Below are positions 15,288 through 25,036 of a stretch of DNA of 43,529 nt, piece after piece. The stretch is taken from positions 1 through 43,529 of the forward strand of contig JABHDC010000095.1 in assembly GCA_018673255.1 (NCBI GenBank), in the 5' to 3' direction. The notes beneath the pieces were generated by a model, which saw nothing but the letters and a program-made list of their open reading frames with translations, did not search any database and was not told where the DNA came from. The DNA is from Gemmatimonadota bacterium (lineage in GTDB: Bacteria > Latescibacterota > UBA2968 > UBA8231). Numbering within the stretch: the first letter of the stretch is position 1; each line of letters opens with the position of its first letter. A program made the translations under genes and the position numbers.

Positions 15288-16865
15288 TCAGGCGCCCGCC
15301 ATTCGATGCCAGAGGGTTGCTCCCACGCCAGGTTCAAGCGGTTGAGTATCGATGAGATCCGCATGGAGCAGACCGGCCGGCCGCGGATTCACATCCAGAA
15401 CAACGGGCTGAATCCGCCCCTCCATGACATCGAATTTCAGATCCACACCGGCCAGATCCAGATCCAGCACCTGCGTCGCACGCGCGGCCATATCGCACGC
15501 CTCGGATCGTGCCTGCGTCGACCAGTTTATGGTCTCGCCGCGGCCGTCCTCCGATACAAGACCTGAGTCCTCGAGTCGGTCCAACCGAAGAATCCCGGCG
15601 CCACGGGACACGGCCACAACGGGTTCATCTGCACTTTGAGCGCAGATGAGATAGCCACTCTCAGCCCGCGTCCGCCCATCACAGCGGCAGGTGTGCAGTC
15701 GCAGATCGAAGGTCCGCAGCTCTTCAGACTCGAGCAATCGGAGACGACCCACCCGGGGACGAAGAATTGCGTCATCCGTAGGCGCGATTCGGGCGTGAGC
15801 CGCCAGAATCTGCTCAACCACGATATCCGATGCCGGGACATACTCGACGCCACCAGCCTCGGTGCCGTGGCGAGGCTGCACAAACCAGCCGTCGTCCTGC
15901 CGATCACAACGACGCATGAATTCTGTCACACACACCCGCGCCGTCGACCTGTCCGTCGCCTGCTCTAGCAGACAGGTGGGCGGTGTGTTGACACCCGCCT
16001 CATGCCAGCGCTCGAAACACGCCCACTTGTCATCGGCGATCTCCGCTGCCGCAACATAGCTGTTGATGTGTGGGATTCCGGCATTCAGCAGACGCTGCGA
16101 GATGTCGCGGTGAGCCACCGGCCCCAAGGCCAACAGGATGGCCGCGTCGAAGGTGGCGGGAGAAAGCTGTGGCCCTTCGTGGAAGACATCGGATGCGGCG
16201 TCGTAGATGATAGTGCGTATCGCCTGGCAGGCATCATTGAGCCAGGATCGATGGACACCGATCACCTCGATCGACCTGCCGGCAATGGGACCGGTGGCGA
16301 AAGCATCAGTCCACAGGGGATACAGTTCGTGACCAATGGCCAGGGGATAGTCGAAGATGATGGCCACGATCATCCGCCGCTGTGTCGCCGGAAGTAATTC
16401 AACAGGCAGCGGCGTCAACTGGATCTCAGGCGCAGCAGCGTTCACGAGGACACGCTCGAGGGTGAGATGGCCGAGACGCTCGATGTAGCTGGAATCGAGA
16501 TCGTTGGGATTGAAGCAGAGAGACGGCTGCCCCGGCGGTGTGCCTCGATTCAGGGCGGTTGCCTGAAGCTCATCCACGCGCCGTGAGCAGCTGCGTGTGG
16601 CCAGGTCGGCCACACGCACAATCGTGCTCTGGCGATGCTCGCGCATCTGCCGAGACAAATCTTCTGGATCCGACAGCTGCGCCCTGACGTCGGCCGCTGC
16701 CACCTCGACGAGAGACTCGCTGACCCTGAACAGATCCTCGCGTGACCCCGAGCTCAGCAATCCGAGCAAGCGATCAAGCGTCGAGCCTGGCAGCGGATCA
16801 GGCATGGCGTTGGAAGCCTGGGACTCACGAGGGAGCCCGTCCTGCTCAGGCTCCCTCAAATTCAT
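15288..16865 (-). CDS. ATP-grasp domain protein (second gene of the giant-protein operon)
   Basis: 525 residues. The C-terminal half has an ATP-grasp plan: a central domain with IPHINSYVAAAEIADDKWAC, then a strand with WFVQPRHGTEAGGVEYV at about 330 where a nucleotide-binding Lys is usual, the block LRTFDLRLHTCRCDG, and the metal-binding end GVDLKFDVMEGR...VVLDVNPRPAGLL (about 470-500) with the D-x-N form of the E-x-N motif. The N-terminal about 130 residues are helical. DYPLAIGHELYPLWTDAF at about 172-190 starts the pre-ATP-grasp domain. ATP-grasp enzymes join a carboxylate to an amine or thiol; the acceptor here cannot be read. The start overlaps the stop of the 2,624-residue gene by 4 bp (ATGA), so the two are translationally coupled. 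The exact enzyme is unknown. Confidence 0.75.
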   Translation of the reverse strand: MNLREPEQDGLPRESQASNAMPDPLPGSTLDRLLGLLSSGSREDLFRVSESLVEVAAADVRAQLSDPEDLSRQMREHRQSTIVRVADLATRSCSRRVDELQATALNRGTPPGQPSLCFNPNDLDSSYIERLGHLTLERVLVNAAAPEIQLTPLPVELLPATQRRMIVAIIFDYPLAIGHELYPLWTDAFATGPIAGRSIEVIGVHRSWLNDACQAIRTIIYDAASDVFHEGPQLSPATFDAAILLALGPVAHRDISQRLLNAGIPHINSYVAAAEIADDKWACFERWHEAGVNTPPTCLLEQATDRSTARVCVTEFMRRCDRQDDGWFVQPRHGTEAGGVEYVPASDIVVEQILAAHARIAPTDDAILRPRVGRLRLLESEELRTFDLRLHTCRCDGRTRAESGYLICAQSADEPVVAVSRGAGILRLDRLEDSGLVSEDGRGETINWSTQARSEACDMAARATQVLDLDLAGVDLKFDVMEGRIQPVVLDVNPRPAGLLHADLIDTQPLEPGVGATLWHRMAGA

Positions 16866-19800
16866 CCGTGCAGTGCGTCGAGATACTGCTCACCGGCGAT
16901 CACGAAATTGCGCAGGACGATGCGATCGCTGGTCCCCACATTGTTCCAGTCGAAGACCCGGCCCGCTTCCTCACTGGCCGCATTCTCGAGCATCTCCTCA
17001 CGGAGATTGAAGCGATCCCAGAGACCGATCCCGACGTTGGGCTCGAGATGGATAAACTTCCATGACTTGATCGTCGACTCGTGACGACCCGCCTCATCCT
17101 GGACGATCGGCACCGACCCTGTGCGTCGACCGGTCTCGTCAAAGACCGGCTCGATGTCGACCAGGCGACCGGGATGGGCGAAGACAGGACTGACGAGGAA
17201 ATCGAGCATGAGATACGGTGGCCATGCGTAAGACACGCCACGGGCATCCTGGCCGATTTCTCGTCCCCGAGCGCGTTTGAACTCTGGTTCATATCTGGCC
17301 GCATACCGTGCCATTGCCGCCATGACGCGACTCGCGTCACGTTCGAGCCCAGGCCGAATCTCGTCGCGATACTCTTCTCGAACGAACTCGTCCAGAAGCT
17401 TCTCCAGCGTACCTCCGCGGCCGATATTGGTTGCCACCTGCAGACTCGAGAGGAAGATCGGGAATGCCATCTCGTATGGCTGATCGGGATGGGCAGAGGT
17501 CGCAATGATCCGCAAGGAACCATAGATCTGCGAGCGTGGCAGCCGATCACGGGTAACTGGCGTGTTCCATTCGAGAATCTGACGTTCGACGAAACGCTCC
17601 ATGAGATCCGGCGACGCCCAGAATTCCGGTGAAGTCAGAATCGCCGTCTGTACAACGACGCTCTGCTGCCGGGAGACATCGTAGAGGAAATCGACAGCCC
17701 CCGTCAGGCCCTCCTGATCGATCCGGCCCGCTGCATCCTGCAGGTCGAAGACCTTCAGGTTGCGCGCCCCGGACTCGGCGGCACCCTTGATGAGAACGAT
17801 GGCGTTGTCAGCTGCGAAGGCGGACAGACCCGAATACGGTGTATCAGGGACACCGTCAGCGATGAGTGCCTTTGTCACCGATTCGCTCAGCCCGTCGCCA
17901 TACTCCCTCTTCCAGTCGATCTCCGGCGGCATGTTCACCTTCGTCGACGGAGTGAAGATCTCCGGATACAGAGACTTGTCGTATGTGATGTCCGAGAAGA
18001 CGCGGGATTGCACTGTTGCCGGCAGACCGAGCTCTTCTGTGCGTCCCGAATCGTAGATCGGCAGGCCGTGGAACGGAATCAGCGACGCCACCTGCACGGC
18101 AACCGGCTGGCCATCGGTTACGAAACGGGCGGCAATTCTTATGCCCTTCGCTGTCAGACGTCCACCCTGCTCCTCGGCGCGTGCCTGTGCTTCGGCCGCC
18201 TCGGCTGGCATCCCCCGATGCCGTTGCAGCGCCGCAATGTAGGTCTCCCGATCGATGTAGAGATGGCCGTCGAGGATTCCCAACTGTTGCCGCGATGCAC
18301 CGGCGAACTGTGTCACCTCGCCGTGCCGGGTGATGATCAGATTCGCGCCCCGGCTGCCCTGTGCCTTCAACTGGGCATTCAGACTCGGCGCCTCGCGCAA
18401 GGCGCGTGACACGTGCGTCCGTCCCACCGGATACAGGAACACGACATTCACACGGCGGTCGGCTTCGATCAGGTCCGGATCGAACTCGGTGAAGATCGGC
18501 GGCGTGGAGAAGCCATCACTGTGCATGAAGGAGATCTCACGCAGCTGATTGTAGGCCCGCCAGCGCAGTTCAGCGCCTGGTTCGCCACCTGCACCGATGC
18601 CGACCTCGACGCGATCGCCGTCAATCTGACCGAGAAGAGCGTCCACCTCAGCAACCGGCAGGATCCGCAGGTCGGTACAGCTGACAATGACGGTGCGGAT
18701 ATACCGGTAGAGCCATTCGTGCCGCTCGACGGAGAGCTCGAACAGCTGTTCGGGCGACAGATCACTAAACGCTGAGCCACGGTAGAAGCACCAGGGTGTG
18801 TAACCATGCCAGTGATCGTTGATCGTCTCCGCAAAGAAGTCGGTCAGGCTCTTGTAGAAAACCCGCGGATCAATCTCGTCCGGATCATCAATCGAGAATT
18901 GCAGAGTCTGCCCCAGCGCGAAGCAGGTGTAGAACAACTCCATGCTGCGCGCCACCAGATCGAGTTTGGCGGGGTTGGCTGCCGCCAGATCTGCCAGTCT
19001 CGCCAGATCACCCATATCCTCGTAGCCACCTGCCAGCAGCTTCCAGTCTTCCAGGACGATCTCACGGCCGCCAAAGATACGAGCCGTGCTTTCGCGGAAC
19101 ACCGACAAGCGAGCAGGCTGCCCCGCCATCAGTTCGTTGGCGAGCCCGTCGAGGCTCAGGCGTGTATAGCCGATGAGCCGGCCGAACAATTCGTGCACGG
19201 CGGTCCGATCAGCTGCCACGTTGGCGGCCGTCACATCAAAGCCGCGTACACGCACCAGCAATTGCTCCAGCAGATCGCGTGCCCGTTCATCGCAGGCTGC
19301 CGGACCGAGTCGGGCCTCCTTCTGGATCGTATCTCGGAATCCTGATTCACGATCAGACATGGCCCGGGCCTTTTCGGCGCGAACCCGTAGTGCCTGACGC
19401 CGTTCGAGGGCTTCCACGGCTGCGATCTCGACGGCCTTGCTGGAACTCTCAACCAGCTTCTGCTGTGTGAACCGGGCCGGATCCGGCTCGAAAGCCGGAC
19501 GCAGAAGCACCTCACGAATGCCACTGACCTGATCCGCTGTGAAGGACACGGCGTGAGAAGAGAGTCCCTTCTTTGCCGCTTTGGCGATCAGGGCGATACC
19601 AGCGTCGAAGTCGGCCAACAGGGCATCGACACGTGCCGGGGCTTCACCCAGCAGCGCGAGAGATCCACCGAGGCCAGCCAGCCATGTACCCTGATCGAGA
19701 CGACTCAGGGGCAAGCCCGATGCAAGCTTGACCAGCGCCTGACTGATATAGGCGTCGCGTTGGGTCCACTTGTTGTAGCGTCGGGCACGCTGCTCGACAC

Positions 19801-22800
19801 GCAGTGCCTTGCCAGCATCGTCCTTGTCGATGATACCACGCTGAATCGTGCCATACACATCCAGCGCCGTGACGATGGCAGCCTTGCGGGACTTGGCCCC
19901 GGACTGAGCGACGGCGACGACTGCATCCAGAACACGCTGTGCCCTTGCCCGTCGTTGACGCATATCCTCTTCGAGCCGATCGACATTCCGCTGCCCAAGT
20001 CCGATACCGACGTATGTCCCCTGCCGGCCAAATCGTTCACAGGCGGCAAAGAAGGCCTGGATGTCGTACTCCGTCAGCGCCCGCGGTTCGCGACCAGCGC
20101 AACCATCGGCGATCACGAGCGCGCTGTTGGGATTTCCCTGCAGCATCAGCGCGATGAGCTTGGGCGGATCCTGAACGAGCGCCAGCAGCTGTTTGAACGG
20201 AATCCCGGTATTGAGCACATCGACGCCCTGCACGTCACGCTCGTAGTCGCGCCCGGGACCACGCAGCTTCAACACCAGCGCGTGAATACCACCGCCGACA
20301 CGCTCCAGGAGAGATTGAATCCGCTCCTCGGGCAGATGCGAGATCCCTGCCCAGCGGCGCAGGTCACCACCGTAGACTTCGCAGTTGGCGCGAATCTGGT
20401 CTTCCGTGAGACCATAGTCGCTGACCTTGACCTGCACCTGATTGGCGATCTCGTCGAGACGCGAATCGCTGGTATAGGAGAGCATGTCATTCGTCGAGGA
20501 CTGCGTGACGGAAGTCACCACCACGTCCGCCGGGGTCGGATGGCCGGGGAATGCCTCACGAAGACGCGTCATCGATTCCGCATCGTCTTCGGATACACCG
20601 TAGGTCTGCAGAACCTGACGTGCCGCGCGGCGACCGACGGCGTCGTCACACTCCGGATCAAATCCATCAAACATGAGATGGATGAGATTCTGACCTTCCT
20701 CGTCCATGGCGTAGTGCAGATGGTCACCGGTCTGGGCGAAGATCTCGAAGAGCCGCAGGCCCGTGGAGAAACGCACGTCCTGCACCGGCTTGTATTCGGC
20801 CGATACATTGATCCGCGCCTGATGATCAGCCGGACATGCTGCGTGCTTCAGGCGGGCAACGCGTAATGCGTCGTAGATGCACCAGGCCTTGTAGAAAACC
20901 ATGAACCGGTTCACCTGCTCGGCGTGCACGATCATCTTCTGCACGCCCCAATCGGCAGCCAGATTGGCCACGAGACGGTCGCCGGAGGCGGTTGCATACC
21001 ACGGCCGGCCCAGATTCTCGAGGGCGCGGGCGATCTTTGTGATATGGAAGACGATCTGCTCGCCTCGAACGTCGATATGCTCGGCCAGCACGTCGTACTT
21101 GAGCAGTTTCTCAGCTGCCCATTGCTGCCAGTCGAGTTCGGTCTCGTAATCACCCTTCTTCGCCAGGGCGCGCCGGGCGAGGCGCATGATACTCTCGTGC
21201 AGATGATCTGGAACACCGATCTGGCGCAATTTCACGTCATTGGTCAGTGACAGAACGAACGCCAGGAACAGGCCATCCTTCGGCACGCAGTAGCCGCCGT
21301 ATCCCTCACCCGCAGGCGGGATATACCGATCCTCGCGCAGATTCATCTGGTCGCCCATGTCCTGCACATCGCCTTCCAGGACGGCCATGCACAGCAGCCC
21401 CAGGGCGTTGGAACCGGCGAAGTGGTTGACCGTCAGACCATTCTCGGCCGTCTTCTGGATCTCCGCATAGGCCAGAGCCGGGCGCTCTTCCACACCGCCT
21501 TCATTGACGAGGCTGTAGAACTCAAACCCGGCCTGCGCAGCGGCGGCGTCGGCCGCACCGACCCACTGATTCCACACGACCACGGAGTCACGCTCACGGT
21601 GCCCGAGATTCACGCGACTGGGCGTGTAAAGCAGGTTGTAACGCTTGTTGCCGCCTGCCGCCTGGTAGTAGTAACGCGGATTCATGGTCTCCGCATTGAG
21701 CCTGTGCCGGGCGATCACCGCCTTGCGAGCCGTCGACGTCGACAGCTGACTGTGCGTGCGGACAAAGGTGCGGGCCCGGTCGTGCAGCTTGAGTCCGGGT
21801 TGCTCCAGGGCCAGCTCGTCCAGCACGGCAACACGCGCGCGGCAACGCAGAATACTCTCCAACTCTTCGCGATAGTCCTGCTCACTGTCGATGACGGTGC
21901 GGCGCGCCTGATCGGCGGCAATACCGGGACGTTGTTGCAGGACCGCTTCGACACGCTGCTCGAAGGCGTGGCCATTGTTGGCGGCCACCTCGTCGACGGC
22001 CAGCGGCTCCAGGTCGGCTCGTCGGTCCTTCAGATACCGTTCCACACGTTCCAGATCGCGGATCGGCACAGTCTCCAGTGTGGCGGCTGGATCATCACCC
22101 GCCTCCAGCAGTGTCCCCAGGATGCCGACCTGCTCAGCGACAGGTCGATAGCTGCCCACGACGGTGCCCACGGCCAGTTGCGGCGAGAATCGCTCATCCG
22201 CCATGACCTCATCGACGACGACACCCATGGCCAGATCGTCGATGACGCGGCGACCGACTTCATAGAGGCATGAGCGATAGACACCGACCTGCTCGCGGAC
22301 CTCTGTTTCCAGACCGTGTGCCCGCACGACATTGTTGAGGGCCATCTCCTCTTCGATCCAAGTCTGGACGTAGCCCTCGGTCATGCCCGCCGACTCGGTC
22401 GTGAGCACATGCAGGGAGGAAACGGGCCGTGTGCGACGAAGTGCGAGTGCGGCATAGGACTCGCAACTCTTGCGGATCTTCGCCGGCAGCTTGCCGAACA
22501 GAGCCGGTATCGCCTTGGACAGGGATCCACCCTTCAATGCCTGGCCCACCAGGTTGCCACGCTGACTCGCGGCACTCTCACACAGCACCTGCTGCAGGGC
22601 CTCACGACGTGGCAGTGCATCCTTCTCGACGAGACGATGGATGTCTTCGACGAGACGATCCTCGCTTACCTGAATGAGACAACTCAACTGGGCGATGGAC
22701 TCGACCAGATCCTCACGACCTTCGAGAGCCTGGCGCGCCGCCTCATCGCGGCCAAGGGCAGGATTCTGTTCGAGTGACCGAGCCGTAGCCCGAGCCAGGC

Positions 22801-24736
22801 GAACATCGTCTTCAACCAACAGCTGTCGTGCCAGACCGATACGTTCCGACGCCATCACCGCTTCGAGATTGCTGGCCCAGTATCCGGAGTGGATCCGGAA
22901 GAAGGCCTCCATCGCCTCCTGATCGACTTCGGTCTCGATCGACTCGACATCGACCATCTCGCCACCGACCTCTACGTGACGATGGATGACGCGCTCTTTG
23001 ATGAAGAGGGGGATCGCCTCGATCCAGTCGTGGACCTCAATGATCCAGTGCGAGTCGACGACCTTGCCATTCTCTTTGATCCGACCGGGGCCGGGCGCGC
23101 TGTAGATGTAATCGCCGCCCTGACGCAGCAGATCCAGCAGGTCCTCTTCCTTCCCGGAGTGGACTTCGCGGAAGGCATTGGCATTGGCGAGATTGATCGA
23201 TTCACCGGGATGCAGTCTCTGCAACTGCAATACGTAGGCTGCCGGATCTTTGGGGCACCCATCCAGTTGCTGGCGGAACTGGGCAGACAGACCCAGCAAT
23301 CGGTCGGTCAGACTCGCCTCGTGTCCGATGCGCTGACGAGACAACTTGACCGCCGACTGCGACAGCAGCAGTCGCGACGCCTGATCGGTCTCTTCAAGGA
23401 TCTTTCGTGCCGCTTTCGCCTGATAGCGAACCAGGGTCTGATCGAAGGCATTGATGGCACCGGCAATGCGCGCGTAGGAGGTCCGCTTCTGCTCCTGCAC
23501 CAGATGCAGAATCCGCGTCGCCGCCGTGTGGAGTTCAGGATAGTCGCGACATTCCTTCTCCATGCGGCTGGCCAGCCGCACCAGGGGTTCCTTGTCGCGG
23601 ATGTAGCGAGCAGTGGCCAGCAGATTCGCCTGATTGCCGAAGGCACGGGACAGGCGCCCGGATACGAGCCGGATATCGTTCTCAGAGGCCCACTCGGTGA
23701 TACGGCGGATATTCTCGCCCTCGGTATCGAAGTCGTAGAACTTCGAGACGAGCTGATTGACGGTGGATCGCTTCTCGTCGAGATCGTCGAATTCTTTGTC
23801 CAGCAACTCGATCGCGTGATCCTGCGGATAGGGAAAGTCCACCCGATCCTGCATGCGCATCCAGGTGGCCCACTTGTCGCGCCACTTGAGTGTCTTCTCC
23901 ACGAGCCACAGGATGCGTCCGGCGAATTCATCAGCAGACTCACCAGCCAATGGCTGGGTTAGATGCTTTGCCCCTGGAATCTCTCGAAAGAGCTGCACGA
24001 CGGCCTTACGCAGCGCCGGCCCCTTCTCGTCATATCGAACGCGATCGAGGGTGTGTCCGGCGGCAAAGAGCGTCTCCGTCGGCACCTCAGCCAGGATCGT
24101 GATGTCGACATTGTCCTGTTCCTGCGCCAGAGAGACATCGTGAATGCAGCGGAACGCATTGGCAAAGACGTGACCGCAATCGACAGATGATGACCGGAGA
24201 AATGCCTGGAGGAGTTCTTTCTGATCGGGGGCAAGCGCGGTATACAGGTCGAAGACGCGATACATGGCGACACGCTGATCGGCCCGGCCAGCGCGCATGG
24301 ACAGCGTACCCAGCAGCATCAGCCCGGAGAAGATCCGCGCCGCCTCGGAGGGACCTTCTTGTCCCCACGAACTATCGACGACGAGGCGGTCCTTGCCGGC
24401 CTTTCGAGCGGGCGGATGCAGTCGAAGTACGCGGTCACTGTGGGTAGTGAACTCGACCTGCACAACCCCGGTTCCCATGTCTTTGCGCGCACCTCGCAGG
24501 GCGGGATGGTCGGCGAATCCCTCCGCAAAGAACCGAAAACCCTCCTCATAGCGGGCGGCAATCTGGCGGGCGGATTCGGGGGCGGCAGCGGGCAGATCAA
24601 AGATACATTGCCCTCGCCCCAGTTTCAGACCGCCCTTGCACAACAACTCGCCAGGCTGGCGGTTGGAGATATGGGAGAATTCCGACTCGACACTCGTGTC
24701 GGTCATGTGAATGGGGAGATACACGCTCTGCATCAC
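16862..24736 (-). CDS. Giant 2,624-residue protein of unknown family with an ATP-grasp-like C-terminus
   Basis: One uninterrupted frame of 7.9 kb. The first codon is GTG at 24736, directly followed by ATG at 24733; a GAGAG stretch lies about 6 nt before the ATG, and another Met is at residue 11. No signal peptide or transmembrane helix is seen, so it is probably cytoplasmic. Residues 1-1000 are mainly helical and charged. A Gly/Asn/Cys-rich segment at about 1030-1180 (AGGNKRYNLLYTPSRVNLGH, NHFAGSNALGLL, GEGYGGYCVPKDGLF) looks like a catalytic core but matches no family I know. Near the end, VLIKGAAESGARN (about 2317), RGGTLEKLLDEFV and FIHLEPNVGIG (E-x-N, about 2565) have the order and spacing of an ATP-grasp fold. 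It overlaps the downstream ATP-grasp gene by 4 bp. The 279-nt upstream region holds an inverted repeat GGGTGAC/GTCACCC (24849-24871) and no convincing promoter. Function is unknown. Confidence 0.85.
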   Translation of the reverse strand: MMQSVYLPIHMTDTSVESEFSHISNRQPGELLCKGGLKLGRGQCIFDLPAAAPESARQIAARYEEGFRFFAEGFADHPALRGARKDMGTGVVQVEFTTHSDRVLRLHPPARKAGKDRLVVDSSWGQEGPSEAARIFSGLMLLGTLSMRAGRADQRVAMYRVFDLYTALAPDQKELLQAFLRSSSVDCGHVFANAFRCIHDVSLAQEQDNVDITILAEVPTETLFAAGHTLDRVRYDEKGPALRKAVVQLFREIPGAKHLTQPLAGESADEFAGRILWLVEKTLKWRDKWATWMRMQDRVDFPYPQDHAIELLDKEFDDLDEKRSTVNQLVSKFYDFDTEGENIRRITEWASENDIRLVSGRLSRAFGNQANLLATARYIRDKEPLVRLASRMEKECRDYPELHTAATRILHLVQEQKRTSYARIAGAINAFDQTLVRYQAKAARKILEETDQASRLLLSQSAVKLSRQRIGHEASLTDRLLGLSAQFRQQLDGCPKDPAAYVLQLQRLHPGESINLANANAFREVHSGKEEDLLDLLRQGGDYIYSAPGPGRIKENGKVVDSHWIIEVHDWIEAIPLFIKERVIHRHVEVGGEMVDVESIETEVDQEAMEAFFRIHSGYWASNLEAVMASERIGLARQLLVEDDVRLARATARSLEQNPALGRDEAARQALEGREDLVESIAQLSCLIQVSEDRLVEDIHRLVEKDALPRREALQQVLCESAASQRGNLVGQALKGGSLSKAIPALFGKLPAKIRKSCESYAALALRRTRPVSSLHVLTTESAGMTEGYVQTWIEEEMALNNVVRAHGLETEVREQVGVYRSCLYEVGRRVIDDLAMGVVVDEVMADERFSPQLAVGTVVGSYRPVAEQVGILGTLLEAGDDPAATLETVPIRDLERVERYLKDRRADLEPLAVDEVAANNGHAFEQRVEAVLQQRPGIAADQARRTVIDSEQDYREELESILRCRARVAVLDELALEQPGLKLHDRARTFVRTHSQLSTSTARKAVIARHRLNAETMNPRYYYQAAGGNKRYNLLYTPSRVNLGHRERDSVVVWNQWVGAADAAAAQAGFEFYSLVNEGGVEERPALAYAEIQKTAENGLTVNHFAGSNALGLLCMAVLEGDVQDMGDQMNLREDRYIPPAGEGYGGYCVPKDGLFLAFVLSLTNDVKLRQIGVPDHLHESIMRLARRALAKKGDYETELDWQQWAAEKLLKYDVLAEHIDVRGEQIVFHITKIARALENLGRPWYATASGDRLVANLAADWGVQKMIVHAEQVNRFMVFYKAWCIYDALRVARLKHAACPADHQARINVSAEYKPVQDVRFSTGLRLFEIFAQTGDHLHYAMDEEGQNLIHLMFDGFDPECDDAVGRRAARQVLQTYGVSEDDAESMTRLREAFPGHPTPADVVVTSVTQSSTNDMLSYTSDSRLDEIANQVQVKVSDYGLTEDQIRANCEVYGGDLRRWAGISHLPEERIQSLLERVGGGIHALVLKLRGPGRDYERDVQGVDVLNTGIPFKQLLALVQDPPKLIALMLQGNPNSALVIADGCAGREPRALTEYDIQAFFAACERFGRQGTYVGIGLGQRNVDRLEEDMRQRRARAQRVLDAVVAVAQSGAKSRKAAIVTALDVYGTIQRGIIDKDDAGKALRVEQRARRYNKWTQRDAYISQALVKLASGLPLSRLDQGTWLAGLGGSLALLGEAPARVDALLADFDAGIALIAKAAKKGLSSHAVSFTADQVSGIREVLLRPAFEPDPARFTQQKLVESSSKAVEIAAVEALERRQALRVRAEKARAMSDRESGFRDTIQKEARLGPAACDERARDLLEQLLVRVRGFDVTAANVAADRTAVHELFGRLIGYTRLSLDGLANELMAGQPARLSVFRESTARIFGGREIVLEDWKLLAGGYEDMGDLARLADLAAANPAKLDLVARSMELFYTCFALGQTLQFSIDDPDEIDPRVFYKSLTDFFAETINDHWHGYTPWCFYRGSAFSDLSPEQLFELSVERHEWLYRYIRTVIVSCTDLRILPVAEVDALLGQIDGDRVEVGIGAGGEPGAELRWRAYNQLREISFMHSDGFSTPPIFTEFDPDLIEADRRVNVVFLYPVGRTHVSRALREAPSLNAQLKAQGSRGANLIITRHGEVTQFAGASRQQLGILDGHLYIDRETYIAALQRHRGMPAEAAEAQARAEEQGGRLTAKGIRIAARFVTDGQPVAVQVASLIPFHGLPIYDSGRTEELGLPATVQSRVFSDITYDKSLYPEIFTPSTKVNMPPEIDWKREYGDGLSESVTKALIADGVPDTPYSGLSAFAADNAIVLIKGAAESGARNLKVFDLQDAAGRIDQEGLTGAVDFLYDVSRQQSVVVQTAILTSPEFWASPDLMERFVERQILEWNTPVTRDRLPRSQIYGSLRIIATSAHPDQPYEMAFPIFLSSLQVATNIGRGGTLEKLLDEFVREEYRDEIRPGLERDASRVMAAMARYAARYEPEFKRARGREIGQDARGVSYAWPPYLMLDFLVSPVFAHPGRLVDIEPVFDETGRRTGSVPIVQDEAGRHESTIKSWKFIHLEPNVGIGLWDRFNLREEMLENAASEEAGRVFDWNNVGTSDRIVLRNFVIAGEQYLDALHG

Positions 24737-25004
24737 AGTCTCTCGTCGTCCAGTTTCCAGCCCCTCAATGCGTCGCGGGATCCACAGGTCTCCCTATTCC
24801 ATCACCAACCAGGCCATCGATGCGATGGATGCTGTGTGACGGATGGTCGGGTGACGGGCTGACAGTCACCCAAGGCGGTAAACTACTGTAAGGGGGGGCT
24901 GGATGGAACCCGGCAGATGACGGAAACCTGCGCTGATCGACAGTTTTCCGGCCCCAATGGCCCCCAATCGGGCAGTTTGGAGGCTGAATCTCAGTCAGTG
25001 AGAT

Positions 25005-25036
25005 CCGTGTGGCGATCAGTCCGTGTGGCGATCAGT
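25005..25036. repeat. Perfect 16-bp tandem duplication
   Basis: CCGTGTGGCGATCAGT occurs twice head to tail (25005-25020 and 25021-25036), across the 3' end of the beta-helix gene. Because 16 is not a multiple of three it shifts the reading frame and sets the present C-terminus (…PTDRHTD). Confidence 0.9.

Noticed and set aside
19553..20866. Long plus-strand open frame (437 codons) opposite the giant gene, and others such as 22889-23962
   Set aside because: They are in the antisense frames of a long high-GC gene, show no domain motif and have no ribosome site; the minus-strand frame explains the composition.
21250..21330. GGYCVPKD in the giant protein as a UDP-glucose dehydrogenase or glycyl-radical active site
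   Set aside because: The resemblance is a single short string; no Rossmann motif, and no C-terminal Gly loop of glycyl-radical enzymes, is present.
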